From positions 1-46,516 of the IMG/VR virus record IMGVR_UViG_3300047551_001636: a DNA stretch of 46,516 nt; one strand, given 5' to 3'. This document shows, piece after piece, positions 15,018 through 21,560 of this stretch. The notes beneath the pieces are model-generated. The model was not told the origin of the DNA. It searched no databases and saw only the letters and a list, made by a program, of their open reading frames with translations. How positions within the stretch are numbered: position 1 is the first letter of the stretch; every line of letters starts with the position of its first letter. Both the position numbers and the translations under genes were made by a program. Source of the DNA: a virus.

Positions 15018-15546
15018 CCCTAGTTGAATAGGGTGAGTCTTAACCATGTCAGAGTAAGGAGAGTATTCTCACAGTTCTAAGATGTGAGTAGTTTGGGTTG
15101 ATGTGGCAAGCGGTTACCCGAGGTAACTTAATCATGAATAAACATGAGTAACGCTTACTACCCTACTTAGAAGGCAGTAGTTGTTATCTTCTATGTTGTC
15201 TGTGAATCACATTAAACAGTCAGTCGTTAAACATTGATACGACTTTAAACAAAGAAGGTTACCCTGATGACAGGGTTGCCCACGCTAAGAGAGTAGGTTT
15301 ATACCACGCTTAGAAAGTCGGGAAGGAGTAATCCACACGTGTTGTTCCAAGGGCATGGAACTCTCGATTAAAGTAACAGATGGGTCTTCTACGTGATTTC
15401 CCAGAGACTGTACAACACGAATGAGTGCCAAGCAAGCGTAGTTATCAGAGGAACGATCACCTCTTTGGGTTCCCAGCCCATAATACAACGAGATATATAA
15501 CTACGTGACCCTACTCTTACAGAGGTAGGTGTAATCAACTAAGACT
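15018..15546 (+). ncRNA. Large (about 530 nt) highly structured non-coding RNA (element C)
   Basis: No protein frame is plausible, but exact helices fill the region: CCCTA/TAGGG (15018-15022, 15029-15033); closing helix AGTCTTA (15036-15042) / TAAGACT (15540-15546); CTCACA/TGTGAG (15068, 15083); a three-way junction closed by AAGCG (15108-15112) / CGCTT (15152-15156) with GTTACC/GGTAAC and TCATG/CATGA hairpins; ACTAC/GTAGT (15157, 15177); CGTGTTGT (15338-15345) / ACAACACG (15412-15419); CGTAGTTAT (15437-15445) / ATAACTACG (15497-15505); CCTAC/GTAGG (15510, 15525). Size, ornate fold and position beside tRNA-like genes in a phage recall the GOLLD and ROOL classes; membership in either is unproven. 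Ends are approximate. Confidence 0.7.
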
Positions 15547-15584
15547 TGAAAGCATAATGTAAGACAAGAGGGTGCTAAACAAAC

Positions 15585-15757
15585 AGTCAGGTGGTGGAAT
15601 TGGCAGACCGTCTCTTGGTTGAGAAGGCTTATAGTCCATGTTCGGGGATTAACTCTTTGGCGTACCGACAACTACAGTGAAGTACTGAATGTACCTCTCC
15701 TGATGTAGCGACAGAGTTTTAACTATAAGTATACATGTTCGAATCATGTCCTGACTA
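15585..15757 (+). tRNA. tRNA-like RNA with giant variable arm (element D)
   Basis: Acceptor AGTCAGG (15585-15591) pairs perfectly with CCTGACT (15750-15756), discriminator A 15757. The T-arm is ACATG-TTCGAAT-CATGT (15733-15749). The D-arm 'TGGTGGAATTGGCAGA' is of class II (Leu/Ser) type. The anticodon hairpin is abnormal: TCTC-TTGGTT-GAGA, a 6-nt loop on four pairs. The variable region is about 110 nt, closed by CTTATAGT (from about 15628) / ACTATAAG (15722-15729), with nested AACTCT/AGAGTT, GTAC/GTAC and CAGT/ACTG helices. A normal class II tRNA is about 85 nt, so this is either a derived tRNA without decoding function or a new tRNA-mimic RNA. Type 'tRNA' is used for want of a better class. 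Confidence 0.55.
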
Positions 15758-15791
15758 CAGCGCAGTTTTTAGAATGATTAGGTTGTTCTAT

Positions 15792-15832
15792 ACCCGTTAT
15801 TTCTGCGGATACTAAATTAAAAACTAACGGGT
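15792..15832 (+). repeat. Spacer hairpin between the two tRNA-like RNAs
   Basis: ACCCGTTA (15792-15799) pairs perfectly with TAACGGGT (15825-15832), 8 bp, loop 25 nt. It has no T run and is probably part of the same precursor transcript rather than a terminator. Confidence 0.5.
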
Positions 15833-15836
15833 AAAC

Positions 15837-15971
15837 AGTCAGGTGGTGAAAGTGGTAAACACGCAAGGTGCAGGGACCTTGTGAAGATAAAGCGAAATGT
15901 CGCCCCGTACAGCTTATAGCTGGTGACACATATGAAAGCTCTTCTTGCAGGTTCGATTCCTGCTCTGACTA
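15837..15971 (+). tRNA. tRNA-like RNA with giant variable arm (element E)
   Basis: Acceptor AGTCAGG (15837-15843) pairs with TCTGACT (15964-15970; one G-U), discriminator A 15971. The T-arm is GCAGG-TTCGATT-CCTGC (15947-15963), perfect. The D-arm GTG-AAAGTGGTAAA-CAC is normal for class II. The anticodon stem CAAGG/CCTTG is perfect but the loop has 8 nt (TGCAGGGA) without U33. The variable arm of about 60 nt is closed by GAAGA/TCTTC and holds GCGA/TCGC or alternatively TGTC/GACA, plus CAGCT-TAT-AGCTG. The acceptor is identical to element D and both follow AAAC. If it decodes, CAG (Leu) is the only obvious anticodon; a non-decoding role is more likely. Confidence 0.6.
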
Positions 15972-15985
15972 CTAAAACAACAAAC

Positions 15986-16126
15986 ATGTTACCAACACAA
16001 AAGAATGCTTTGAGCTGGTACAACACTCACCTACAGATCATCAGAAAGTATGATGAGCACAATAGCCCATTGGCTACTAAGTACAAGACCTGGTGCTTTA
16101 AACACAGGTTATTACGTCATCATTAA
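15986..16126 (+). CDS. 46-residue basic protein, unknown function
   Basis: MLPTQKNALSWYNTHLQIIR at the start, then Lys/Arg/His-rich to 'KHRLLRHH'. The ATG at 15986 lies just 3' of the tRNA-like RNA behind 'aacaaac'; the frame upstream is inside the RNA gene and is not used. It is helical and positively charged, perhaps an RNA binder, but no family is recognised. Confidence 0.55.
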   Translation: MLPTQKNALSWYNTHLQIIRKYDEHNSPLATKYKTWCFKHRLLRHH

Positions 16127-16138
16127 ATCAAAAATCAA

Positions 16139-16480
16139 ATGAAATTACCTTTCTACAAGAAGGAGGGCAGATGGTATGCTGACCTTCCAGAGTATATTCA
16201 TGCAGGTGGCACAGAAGCAGATTGTGAAATGGTTGCTGGTGCTGACACATGGTTAGACTTTCTTTCCAATAATGGGACAAACATCACATTAGAGATTGAT
16301 CATCAAGAACCTTTGTCTAACAAGATTACAAGAATAGGTATTGATGACTTTGGTGCTACATACATTGCACATGAGTACAATGAGGAAATTGTTAATCATG
16401 TCCTCTGGATATGTCCTGTGACACTCTTTGTGTTTGGGGAATACCCTGAAACCATTTATTTTCAAATCGTAAATGAATAA
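16139..16480 (+). CDS. 113-residue conserved-looking protein, unknown function
   Basis: MKLPFYKKEGRWYADLPEYI at the start, then 'ADCEMVAGADTWLDFLSNNG', 'ITRIGIDDFGATYIAHEY' and 'LWICPVTLFVFGEYPETIYFQI'. The beta-rich pattern with the 'RWY.DLPE' opening and 'MVAGADT..D.LS' resembles a small family common in Bacteroidetes genomes as I recall; its function is unknown. It is followed after two bases by a membrane protein gene. Confidence 0.75.
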   Translation: MKLPFYKKEGRWYADLPEYIHAGGTEADCEMVAGADTWLDFLSNNGTNITLEIDHQEPLSNKITRIGIDDFGATYIAHEYNEEIVNHVLWICPVTLFVFGEYPETIYFQIVNE

Positions 16481-16482
16481 CC

Positions 16483-16689
16483 ATGACAATACATTACGCA
16501 GACATCATCATCTACTTCATAATTCTCATGCTCATCTGGTTCCTTTTTGATAATGAACGTGATAGTGAATTAGCAATAGTAATTAGCATAATATTCACTC
16601 TCATTTACATAGTGGTGTTTGCAATACTGCCATATAATTGGGATGATATATTTCGCTACATTAAGAATGACGTAAAATTTGTACCATGA
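16483..16689 (+). CDS. Small membrane protein with two TM segments
   Basis: 68 residues with hydrophobic segments at about residues 5-21 (ADIIIYFIILMLIWFLF) and 29-49 (LAIVISIIFTLIYIVVFAIL), separated by a charged loop (NERDSE). It is likely an inner-membrane protein, and overlaps the next gene by four bases (ATGA). Function unknown. Confidence 0.7.
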   Translation: MTIHYADIIIYFIILMLIWFLFDNERDSELAIVISIIFTLIYIVVFAILPYNWDDIFRYIKNDVKFVP

Positions 16690-17180
16690 CACAACAAGAA
16701 ATACTTGATTACAACAAAAGATGTGCTGAGTTATTGAACTTAAAAAAGTGGATTGATTCAAACGAACATATTGGATTTCATGTTAATCCAAAAGTATTGA
16801 ATGCTCAACAAGAAGGTGATGGGTCCAGTCCTTGGGCAGTATTGTTTTCTGAACTTAAATTCCATTCAGATTGGAACTGGATAATGGAAGTAGTTGAAAC
16901 TATTGAAAAATTAAGGGTATTACTACCTGAAAAATATAAAAAGGGATTTTTAAAGAATTCCACTCACGGAAACATAATAATAAATTCAGATTATGATCCG
17001 AGAGAAGAATTTGAAGGTTGGAGTTCTTCATGTTCAATAGAATTAGAACAACCTTTTATATATTCTTCTTTAAACCACGAACCAAAAAGATTTGATTCTA
17101 AAAAAGAAGCGGTAGTACAAGCAATCAATCAATTTTTAATTTGGTACAATGAACACACCAGTAAATTACCCAATAGCTAA
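16686..17180 (+). CDS. 164-residue protein, unknown function
   Basis: An N-terminal helical region (MTQQEILDYNKRCAELLNLK) is followed by a mixed alpha/beta middle and the C-terminal helix 'SKKEAVVQAINQFLIWYNEH'. It has the look of a small protein with a C-terminal dimerising helix, shared in style with the next gene ('PTEAYEAAIEYVL'). Start overlaps the membrane protein gene; the end overlaps the next gene by 32 bases. No family recognised. Confidence 0.72.
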   Translation: MTQQEILDYNKRCAELLNLKKWIDSNEHIGFHVNPKVLNAQQEGDGSSPWAVLFSELKFHSDWNWIMEVVETIEKLRVLLPEKYKKGFLKNSTHGNIIINSDYDPREEFEGWSSSCSIELEQPFIYSSLNHEPKRFDSKKEAVVQAINQFLIWYNEHTSKLPNS

Positions 17181-17502
17181 ATTGCTAAAAGAAAAAGGGT
17201 ATAACGAACCGTGTGCGTTATTATACGATGAGAACGGTAAAATAAGTGGGACCAAGATGAGTATGGCTGGTCATCCAAACATCTACATAAACAAATACTC
17301 AGCTCCCACCATTGCAGAAGTAGTAATGTGGTTGTATGAGAAGCATGGAGTTTGGATTAGTGTAACTCAAGGGAAAGCCTCTGAAAATTTTGGTTACAGA
17401 ATACAAGGGAGAGAGTCCTTTTTTGAAGTTAATTATACTAGAACAACACCAACCGAAGCCTACGAAGCAGCTATTGAATATGTATTAACTAACTTAATCT
17501 AA
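17149..17502 (+). CDS. 117-residue protein of a type common in Bacteroidetes phages
   Basis: Sequence features: 'AKLLKEKGYNEPCALLYDENG', 'APTIAEVVMWLYEKHGVWISV' and a C-terminal helix 'TPTEAYEAAIEYVLTNLI'. I recall this architecture from many Bacteroides phage and prophage genes, always without known function. It starts inside the previous gene (32-nt overlap). Confidence 0.75.
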   Translation: MNTPVNYPIAKLLKEKGYNEPCALLYDENGKISGTKMSMAGHPNIYINKYSAPTIAEVVMWLYEKHGVWISVTQGKASENFGYRIQGRESFFEVNYTRTTPTEAYEAAIEYVLTNLI

Positions 17503-17513
17503 AACCAACAAAT

Positions 17514-17825
17514 ATGACAATTTTTAAATGCAAACAAACATTCAGTTCAAAGAACGGAAAGTACTATCGCACTGAACAAACAATCAGTGAGAGTGAATTT
17601 CTCAAACTAGATGGTTGGGAAAGAAACAACTTCAAACAAGTTATTGTTGATGAGGAAGATGTTACGTCTAGCATCATTGATACAGCAGTTGCTGTAAGTA
17701 GTTTATTTAACACATTCACTAGCAGTTCACCAAGCAGCAGCGATAATGATGGTGGTAGTGGTAGTATTTTTGATGGATTTGATGGTGGTGATTCTGGTGG
17801 TGGTGGAGCAACTGGTGACTGGTAA
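17514..17825 (+). CDS. Gly/Ser-rich small protein ending GDW (paralogue 2)
   Basis: 103 residues, same design as the product at 12441: N-terminal 'CKQTFSSKNGKYYRTEQTIS', acidic patch, helix 'SSIIDTAVAVSSLFNTF', low-complexity Ser/Gly/Asp segment and C-terminus DGGDSGGGGATGDW. The helix and tail are nearly identical between the copies while the N-terminal part has diverged, so the helix-tail is the conserved functional element. The two copies flank the RNA locus at 14-16 kb. Confidence 0.72.
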   Translation: MTIFKCKQTFSSKNGKYYRTEQTISESEFLKLDGWERNNFKQVIVDEEDVTSSIIDTAVAVSSLFNTFTSSSPSSSDNDGGSGSIFDGFDGGDSGGGGATGDW

Positions 17826-17847
17826 GATTATTTAAAATCAACAGATT

Positions 17848-17940
17848 ATGACAATTGTATACGCATTGCTTGCAGCATATTTACTCTTCCTCTATTTAGC
17901 ATACAGAGGAGCCAGAAGTATGGATGAAGACATTGATTAA
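17848..17940 (+). CDS. 30-residue single-TM peptide
   Basis: MTIVYALLAAYLLFLYLAYR followed by GARSMDEDID: one hydrophobic helix with a positively charged then acidic tail, typical of a small inner-membrane peptide. It has the usual AT-rich leader (aacagattATG) and fits exactly between its neighbours. Function unknown. Confidence 0.55.
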   Translation: MTIVYALLAAYLLFLYLAYRGARSMDEDID

Positions 17941-17949
17941 ATTAATAAT

Positions 17950-18168
17950 ATGATAGGAACAATCTTTAGAAAACATGTAGACAGACATGAAATGGGTACA
18001 GCTGGTAAGTCCATGTACCAATCATGGAAAGTGGTTGCTGATATGGGAGATGGTGTATATTCTTGCGTTCGTGTAGATAGTACACAAGATCCAATGGGTG
18101 CAGCCAGTCCTCAGAAAAGAACATTCAAAGAGAAAGACATTCTTAACTACTTGAAAACCAATCAATAA
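17950..18168 (+). CDS. 72-residue protein, unknown function
   Basis: MIGTIFRKHVDRHEMGTAGK at the start, then a beta pattern 'YQSWKVVADMGDGVYSCVRV' and 'KRTFKEKDILNYLK' at the end. A small beta-barrel-like fold (SH3 or KOW type) is possible. The stop overlaps the start of the next gene by one base (TAATG). Confidence 0.68.
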   Translation: MIGTIFRKHVDRHEMGTAGKSMYQSWKVVADMGDGVYSCVRVDSTQDPMGAASPQKRTFKEKDILNYLKTNQ

Positions 18169-18662
18169 TGTATTTTCCCGTAGAACTCGTGCTAAAAAGC
18201 TACATGCCCAAGCAGCTTGAACCAGGAATGTGGTTCATTACAAAGCTCAATCAGGGCACACATAAAGAATATGTTGAAATCTGGGCTCTGGATAAATATC
18301 CTATTGAGTCTATGGAAGACTTTATTGTTAAAAATGGGGCTCCTGTAGAACCCTATCTAATTTATGATGAGCAAGTGATTGCTGAACCTCATGAAATTGG
18401 ATGGTGGGATGAAGGTGACCACACTGATGAACTCAGAGACATCACTCTCAAAGACATCAATTACATTCTATCTGAATGGGATGGTGCAGTGTATATTGAA
18501 ATAGATGATGATGATTATGAAGAAGAGGATGAAATAAATCCCATCATGTATGCTGATAAAGTTACATTAGCGCTTCCTTTCTTTGAAAATGAAGAAGAAG
18601 ATGATGATGATGATGAATTTCTTGATGAAGAAGAACAAATTGATGAACCAGAAACCCTCTAA
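18168..18662 (+). CDS. Acidic 164-residue protein, unknown function
   Basis: The first 115 residues are a mixed fold (MYFPVELVLKSYMPK...); the C-terminus is extremely acidic with Glu/Asp runs (about residues 108-160). Acidic tails of this kind occur in DNA mimics and in inhibitors of host nucleic-acid-binding proteins, but the evidence is only composition. Its stop codon is inside the terminator hairpin. Confidence 0.7.
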   Translation: MYFPVELVLKSYMPKQLEPGMWFITKLNQGTHKEYVEIWALDKYPIESMEDFIVKNGAPVEPYLIYDEQVIAEPHEIGWWDEGDHTDELRDITLKDINYILSEWDGAVYIEIDDDDYEEEDEINPIMYADKVTLALPFFENEEEDDDDDEFLDEEEQIDEPETL

Positions 18663-18675
18663 TAAGAGGGTTTTT
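18652..18675 (+). terminator. Intrinsic terminator overlapping a stop codon
   Basis: AAACCCTCT (18652-18660), 4-nt loop, AGAGGGTTT (18665-18673), then TT and AAATTT. The upstream gene's TAA falls in the loop. Confidence 0.85.
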
Positions 18676-18688
18676 AAATTTAAAAACT

Positions 18689-18937
18689 ATGGCAATTAAC
18701 GTAACATTTGAAAGATGTAATTTTCAAAGTAAGAACACCTTTCCTAAACTTATGGTTGTCAGAACTGCATGTTGTAACGCTGGCACAATTGTCTTTTTTG
18801 AAAAAGAGTGTTCAGGTACAGTGCTATTTGGCACAGGTCATTGGAAAGATAGAGTTGGTCACTTTAGTGATAGTTGGTGTATGGCTGATTTTGAAGAGTT
18901 CAATGAAGCTCTTAAACTAAAAAATGAAAAATCATGA
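18689..18937 (+). CDS. 82-residue cysteine-containing protein, unknown function
   Basis: MAINVTFERCNFQSKN at the start; 'VVRTACCNAGTIVFF' and 'WCMADFEEFNEALKL' follow. Five cysteines are present but not in a classic zinc-finger spacing. A beta-rich core with a C-terminal helix is likely. It overlaps the next gene by four bases. Confidence 0.68.
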   Translation: MAINVTFERCNFQSKNTFPKLMVVRTACCNAGTIVFFEKECSGTVLFGTGHWKDRVGHFSDSWCMADFEEFNEALKLKNEKS

Positions 18938-19125
18938 ATGTAACATTAGAAAGAATGCAACAAATTGAGCAAGAGAGAGCTCAGGTGCAATCTGATCCAG
19001 AATTTCGTAAATGGGCTGAAGAGCTCAATGTTGGAAGAATGTATGTAGACAGAGAAGGCGCTATCAAAGCCAATCAAATGATGTCTATGTGGAATGTCAA
19101 TCCAAAAAGAAAACTTTTTTCATAA
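18934..19125 (+). CDS. 63-residue helical protein, unknown function
   Basis: MNVTLERMQQIEQERAQVQS and 'EFRKWAEELNVGRMYVDREG' predict a helical, charged protein. The start overlaps the previous gene (ATGA). No family recognised. Confidence 0.65.
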   Translation: MNVTLERMQQIEQERAQVQSDPEFRKWAEELNVGRMYVDREGAIKANQMMSMWNVNPKRKLFS

Positions 19126-19144
19126 TTATCAAAACTTCATCCTT

Positions 19145-19360
19145 ATGTCAGCTACGTTAGTTTATCGCTCCTCTTGGAGCCAAGTTAAACCATTGGTTTA
19201 CACAGACGATTCCTGTCTTGACTCAGTTAACAAATTTGTAGATTCCGTTTTCAAGAAGAAAATGAGAACCAATCGCTTAGTGAGTGATGGTCAGAAGATG
19301 TATTACAAACCTTCTGAAGAGTACAAACAATATGTTGTACGTTTTCGCAGAACTAAGTAA
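19145..19360 (+). CDS. 71-residue basic protein, unknown function
   Basis: ATG at 19145 (MSATLVYRSSWSQVKPLV); the frame upstream to 19094 overlaps the previous gene and is not preferred. Lys/Arg-rich C-terminus (YKQYVVRFRRTK). Function unknown; followed by a terminator. Confidence 0.6.
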   Translation: MSATLVYRSSWSQVKPLVYTDDSCLDSVNKFVDSVFKKKMRTNRLVSDGQKMYYKPSEEYKQYVVRFRRTK

Positions 19361-19368
19361 TTTTACAT

Positions 19369-19394
19369 TGCCCTGCTCCATTAGGAGTGGGGCA
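19369..19394 (+). terminator. Intrinsic terminator
   Basis: TGCCCTGCTCC (19369-19379) and GGAGTGGGGCA (19384-19394) form an 11-bp stem with two G-U pairs and an ATTA loop, followed by TTTAAA. Confidence 0.82.
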
Positions 19395-19408
19395 TTTAAA
19401 CCTAAATT

Positions 19409-19606
19409 ATGGAAAATATGTTCAATTGGGTGTTTCATTACAACCCATATCTAAATCTTTGGAATGCTATTCCAAGGCATAAATATCAAGAATATTGGTC
19501 AAATTTAACTGCTGATGAGGTGTTAAAATCAAAAGACCTGAATGTTTTAATTGAAATGATTAACAAGGGAGAAGATTTCATTAAGTCTATTCCTGAGGAA
19601 AAGTAA
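19409..19606 (+). CDS. 65-residue protein, unknown function
   Basis: MENMFNWVFHYNPYLNLWNA at the start, then 'ADEVLKSKDLNVLIEMINKG'. Aromatic-rich N-terminus and helical C-terminus. It lies between a terminator and the polymerase gene. Similar short proteins (aromatic 'FNWVFHYNPY' start) are widespread in gut phages as I recall; function unknown. Confidence 0.68.
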   Translation: MENMFNWVFHYNPYLNLWNAIPRHKYQEYWSNLTADEVLKSKDLNVLIEMINKGEDFIKSIPEEK

Positions 19607-19624
19607 CTGTTTAAAAATAAACAT

Positions 19625-20609
19625 ATGAAGGTGGTGATTTACGACATAGAAACTATGAAGGAACTGTTCCTTGTAGGAGTGATGGTTCCTGATATAGCTG
19701 TCTATTTTGAGTTTGAAGTGAGTAAGCATTCAAATGATTTGGACAAGTTTGCAAGATTTACAGAAGAGTACAAAGACCATTATTGGGTAGGATATAACAA
19801 CTTACGCTTTGACTCTCAAGTAGTTGAATGGGTGCTACGTAATTATGAAAACTGGCATGAACTCAGCGCTATGGAAATCACCTCTAAAATTCACCAAAAG
19901 GCTCAGGACGTTATTCATGATGCTAATTTTGATGTATTTCCTGAATACAGAGAGTCAGATTTGTCTCTGAAACAGATTGATTTGTTTAAGGTGCACCATT
20001 TTGATAATAAGAATAGAAGAGTGAGTCTCAAACGATTAGAGTTTGAGATGGACCTTGAGAACATTGAAGAAATGCCTATTCACCATGATAAGAAGGATAT
20101 GACATTTGAAGAGGTTTCTCTAACAAAGTCTTATTGTAAAAATGATGTGCATGCCACATATGAATTCTACAAAATCACAATAGGCGATACAGATCATCCT
20201 CTCTATAAAGGCAATAATCAGCTTGAGTTGAGGAAGGATATTGAAGAGGAGTTTGGAATTCCATGTCTTAACTATTCAGACAGTAAGATTGGTGATGAAA
20301 TGATTAAAAAGTTTTATTGCCAACAGAAAGGAATTGAATACAAGGAGCTTCCTAAAAAGGGATTCTTCAGAAAATCAATTGATGTAAAAAACTGTATAGC
20401 TAAGTATGTTACGTTCCAAACTCCTGAGCTTCAAGCATTTCTGAAGAAAATCAAAAAGCTTCAACTCGGTCTCCAGGATGATTTCAAAGAAGAACTTCAT
20501 TTCTATGGAAATGTTTATTCCTTTATGAAAGGTGGTTTGCACTCTGAGAACAAGCCTAAGATATTTGAAGCTGATGATGAGTATGAAATAATTGATTGGG
20601 ATGTTTCGT
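19625..20609 (+). CDS. polB: DNA polymerase family B, exon 1 (exonuclease and start of palm)
   Basis: Residues 1-328 of a 652-residue protein made by joining 19625-20609 with 21561-22534. Exo motif I is 'VVIYDIETMK' (residues 2-11). 'WVGYNNLRFDSQVVEWVL' fits Exo II, and 'SYCKNDVHATYEFY' fits Exo III (Y/C...ND). The exon ends at ...DWDVS within polymerase motif A; splicing restores DVSSYYPAIIINNERYP, a proper family B motif A. Enzyme: template-directed DNA synthesis with 3'-5' proofreading. The shortness relative to T4-type PolB (about 900 residues) fits the compact crAss-like polymerases. The unspliced frame ends soon after 20609. Confidence 0.9.
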
Positions 20610-20829
20610 TAACAGTATGGCGAAACTAAAATTCCTTAAATTGACGGGAACCTCCTTAGAGCTTAACCTACCAAGTTGTGGTAGAAATACACACAATGGC
20701 TGAAGTAACTACTCAGGTATGGTAAAAAAGGTTAAGATTGGACAATCCGCAGCCAAGGGTCTATAGTGAAATAGATCAAGGTTCAGAGACTAAACAGGGA
20801 ACATTTAACAATTTCTTAAAATGAGTGTC

Positions 20830-20860
20830 TTGGTTCTATCCATGTAACTGTTTACATTTG
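20830..20860 (+). promoter_or_regulatory. Promoter of the intronic GIY-YIG gene
   Basis: TTGG (20830-20833), 19-bp spacer, TACATTTG (20853-20860). The ATG at 20865 is only four bases further, so the transcript would be nearly leaderless. Confidence 0.6.
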
Positions 20861-20864
20861 TAAC

Positions 20865-21521
20865 ATGAAACTGAATAGAAAAGAACACTTGAACAAAAGT
20901 GGAATATATTGTATACGAAACAAAGTAAATAATAAGGTTTACATAGGAAAAGCTAAATGTATTTATAGAAGAATCAGACAGCATATCAACAACCTCAATA
21001 AAAAAAATAGAAAAGAGGAAAACGATCATCTGATAAATGCATGGCATAAATACGGAAGACTTAATTTTGAATACTTTGTTATAGAATATATTCCACTTGA
21101 CACACTGAAAGAACGAGAATTATATTGGCAGAAAGTCTATAAATGTACAGATAGAAAAAGAGGATATAATTTTAGAGAAGATTCTGAAACAGGTTGTGTT
21201 GTTTCTCAAGAAACAAGGAAAAAACTTAGTGAGGCTCAAGTTAAAAGATTTTCAGATCCAAAAGAAAGACAAAAAGTAAGTCATACTTATTGGAAAGATA
21301 ATCCAGAAGCAACTAAGCAAATGGCAAAAAAAGTTTCAGAAGCTACTATTAAATATTATATAGATCAGTACACTAAAGATGGTCAGTTTATAAAAAGATG
21401 GAATTCAGTAAAAGAAATAATAGAAGAAAATCCATCTTATAAATGGCAGCAAATATATTCTGTTTGTTCAGGTCACAAACCTTCAATTTATGGGTTTGTT
21501 TGGAAGAAGATAGTTAAATGA
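20865..21521 (+). CDS. GIY-YIG homing endonuclease in the polB intron
   Basis: 218 residues. The N-terminal nuclease has 'SGIYCIRNKVNNKVYIGKA' (GIY and YIG motifs, residues 12-30), with the catalytic Arg in 'IYRRIRQHI' and the Glu in 'LKERELYWQ'. NUMOD3-type DNA-binding repeats follow ('SEAQVKRFSDPKERQKV', 'KVSEATIKYY'), and the C-terminal 'DGQFIKRWNSVKEI...IYGFVWKK' is a NUMOD1/helix-turn-helix-like unit. Such enzymes cut intronless alleles and spread the intron. Complete, apparently active; has its own promoter. Confidence 0.92.
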   Translation: MKLNRKEHLNKSGIYCIRNKVNNKVYIGKAKCIYRRIRQHINNLNKKNRKEENDHLINAWHKYGRLNFEYFVIEYIPLDTLKERELYWQKVYKCTDRKRGYNFREDSETGCVVSQETRKKLSEAQVKRFSDPKERQKVSHTYWKDNPEATKQMAKKVSEATIKYYIDQYTKDGQFIKRWNSVKEIIEENPSYKWQQIYSVCSGHKPSIYGFVWKKIVK

Positions 21522-21560
21522 TGATATAGTCCAGCTATAGTTGAAAGATTATAGATTAAG

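Larger units (their letters stand above)
20610..21560 (+). mobile_element. Group I intron in polB motif A, carrying a GIY-YIG endonuclease
   Basis: 951 nt. P1: exon GTTTCGT (20603-20609) pairs with intron GCGAAAC (from about 20620) with the required U-G at the splice site. P10: exon 2 CGTACT (from 21561) pairs with AGTATG just 5' of that guide. The last intron base is G (21560). Core elements are visible: 'GCAGCCAAG' near 20750, 'GGTTCAGAGACTA' near 20780 (P7 5' side) and 'GATATAGTCC' near 21524 (P7 3' side). Both splice sites restore the PolB frame exactly. The endonuclease gene sits in a peripheral loop between the two P7 strands. Confidence 0.9.

Noticed and set aside
15585-15971. Group I or archaeal-type introns in the anticodon loops of the two tRNA-like RNAs
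   Set aside because: The anticodon hairpins close locally and the extra sequence lies in the variable region with its own closing helices; no group I core motifs are present.
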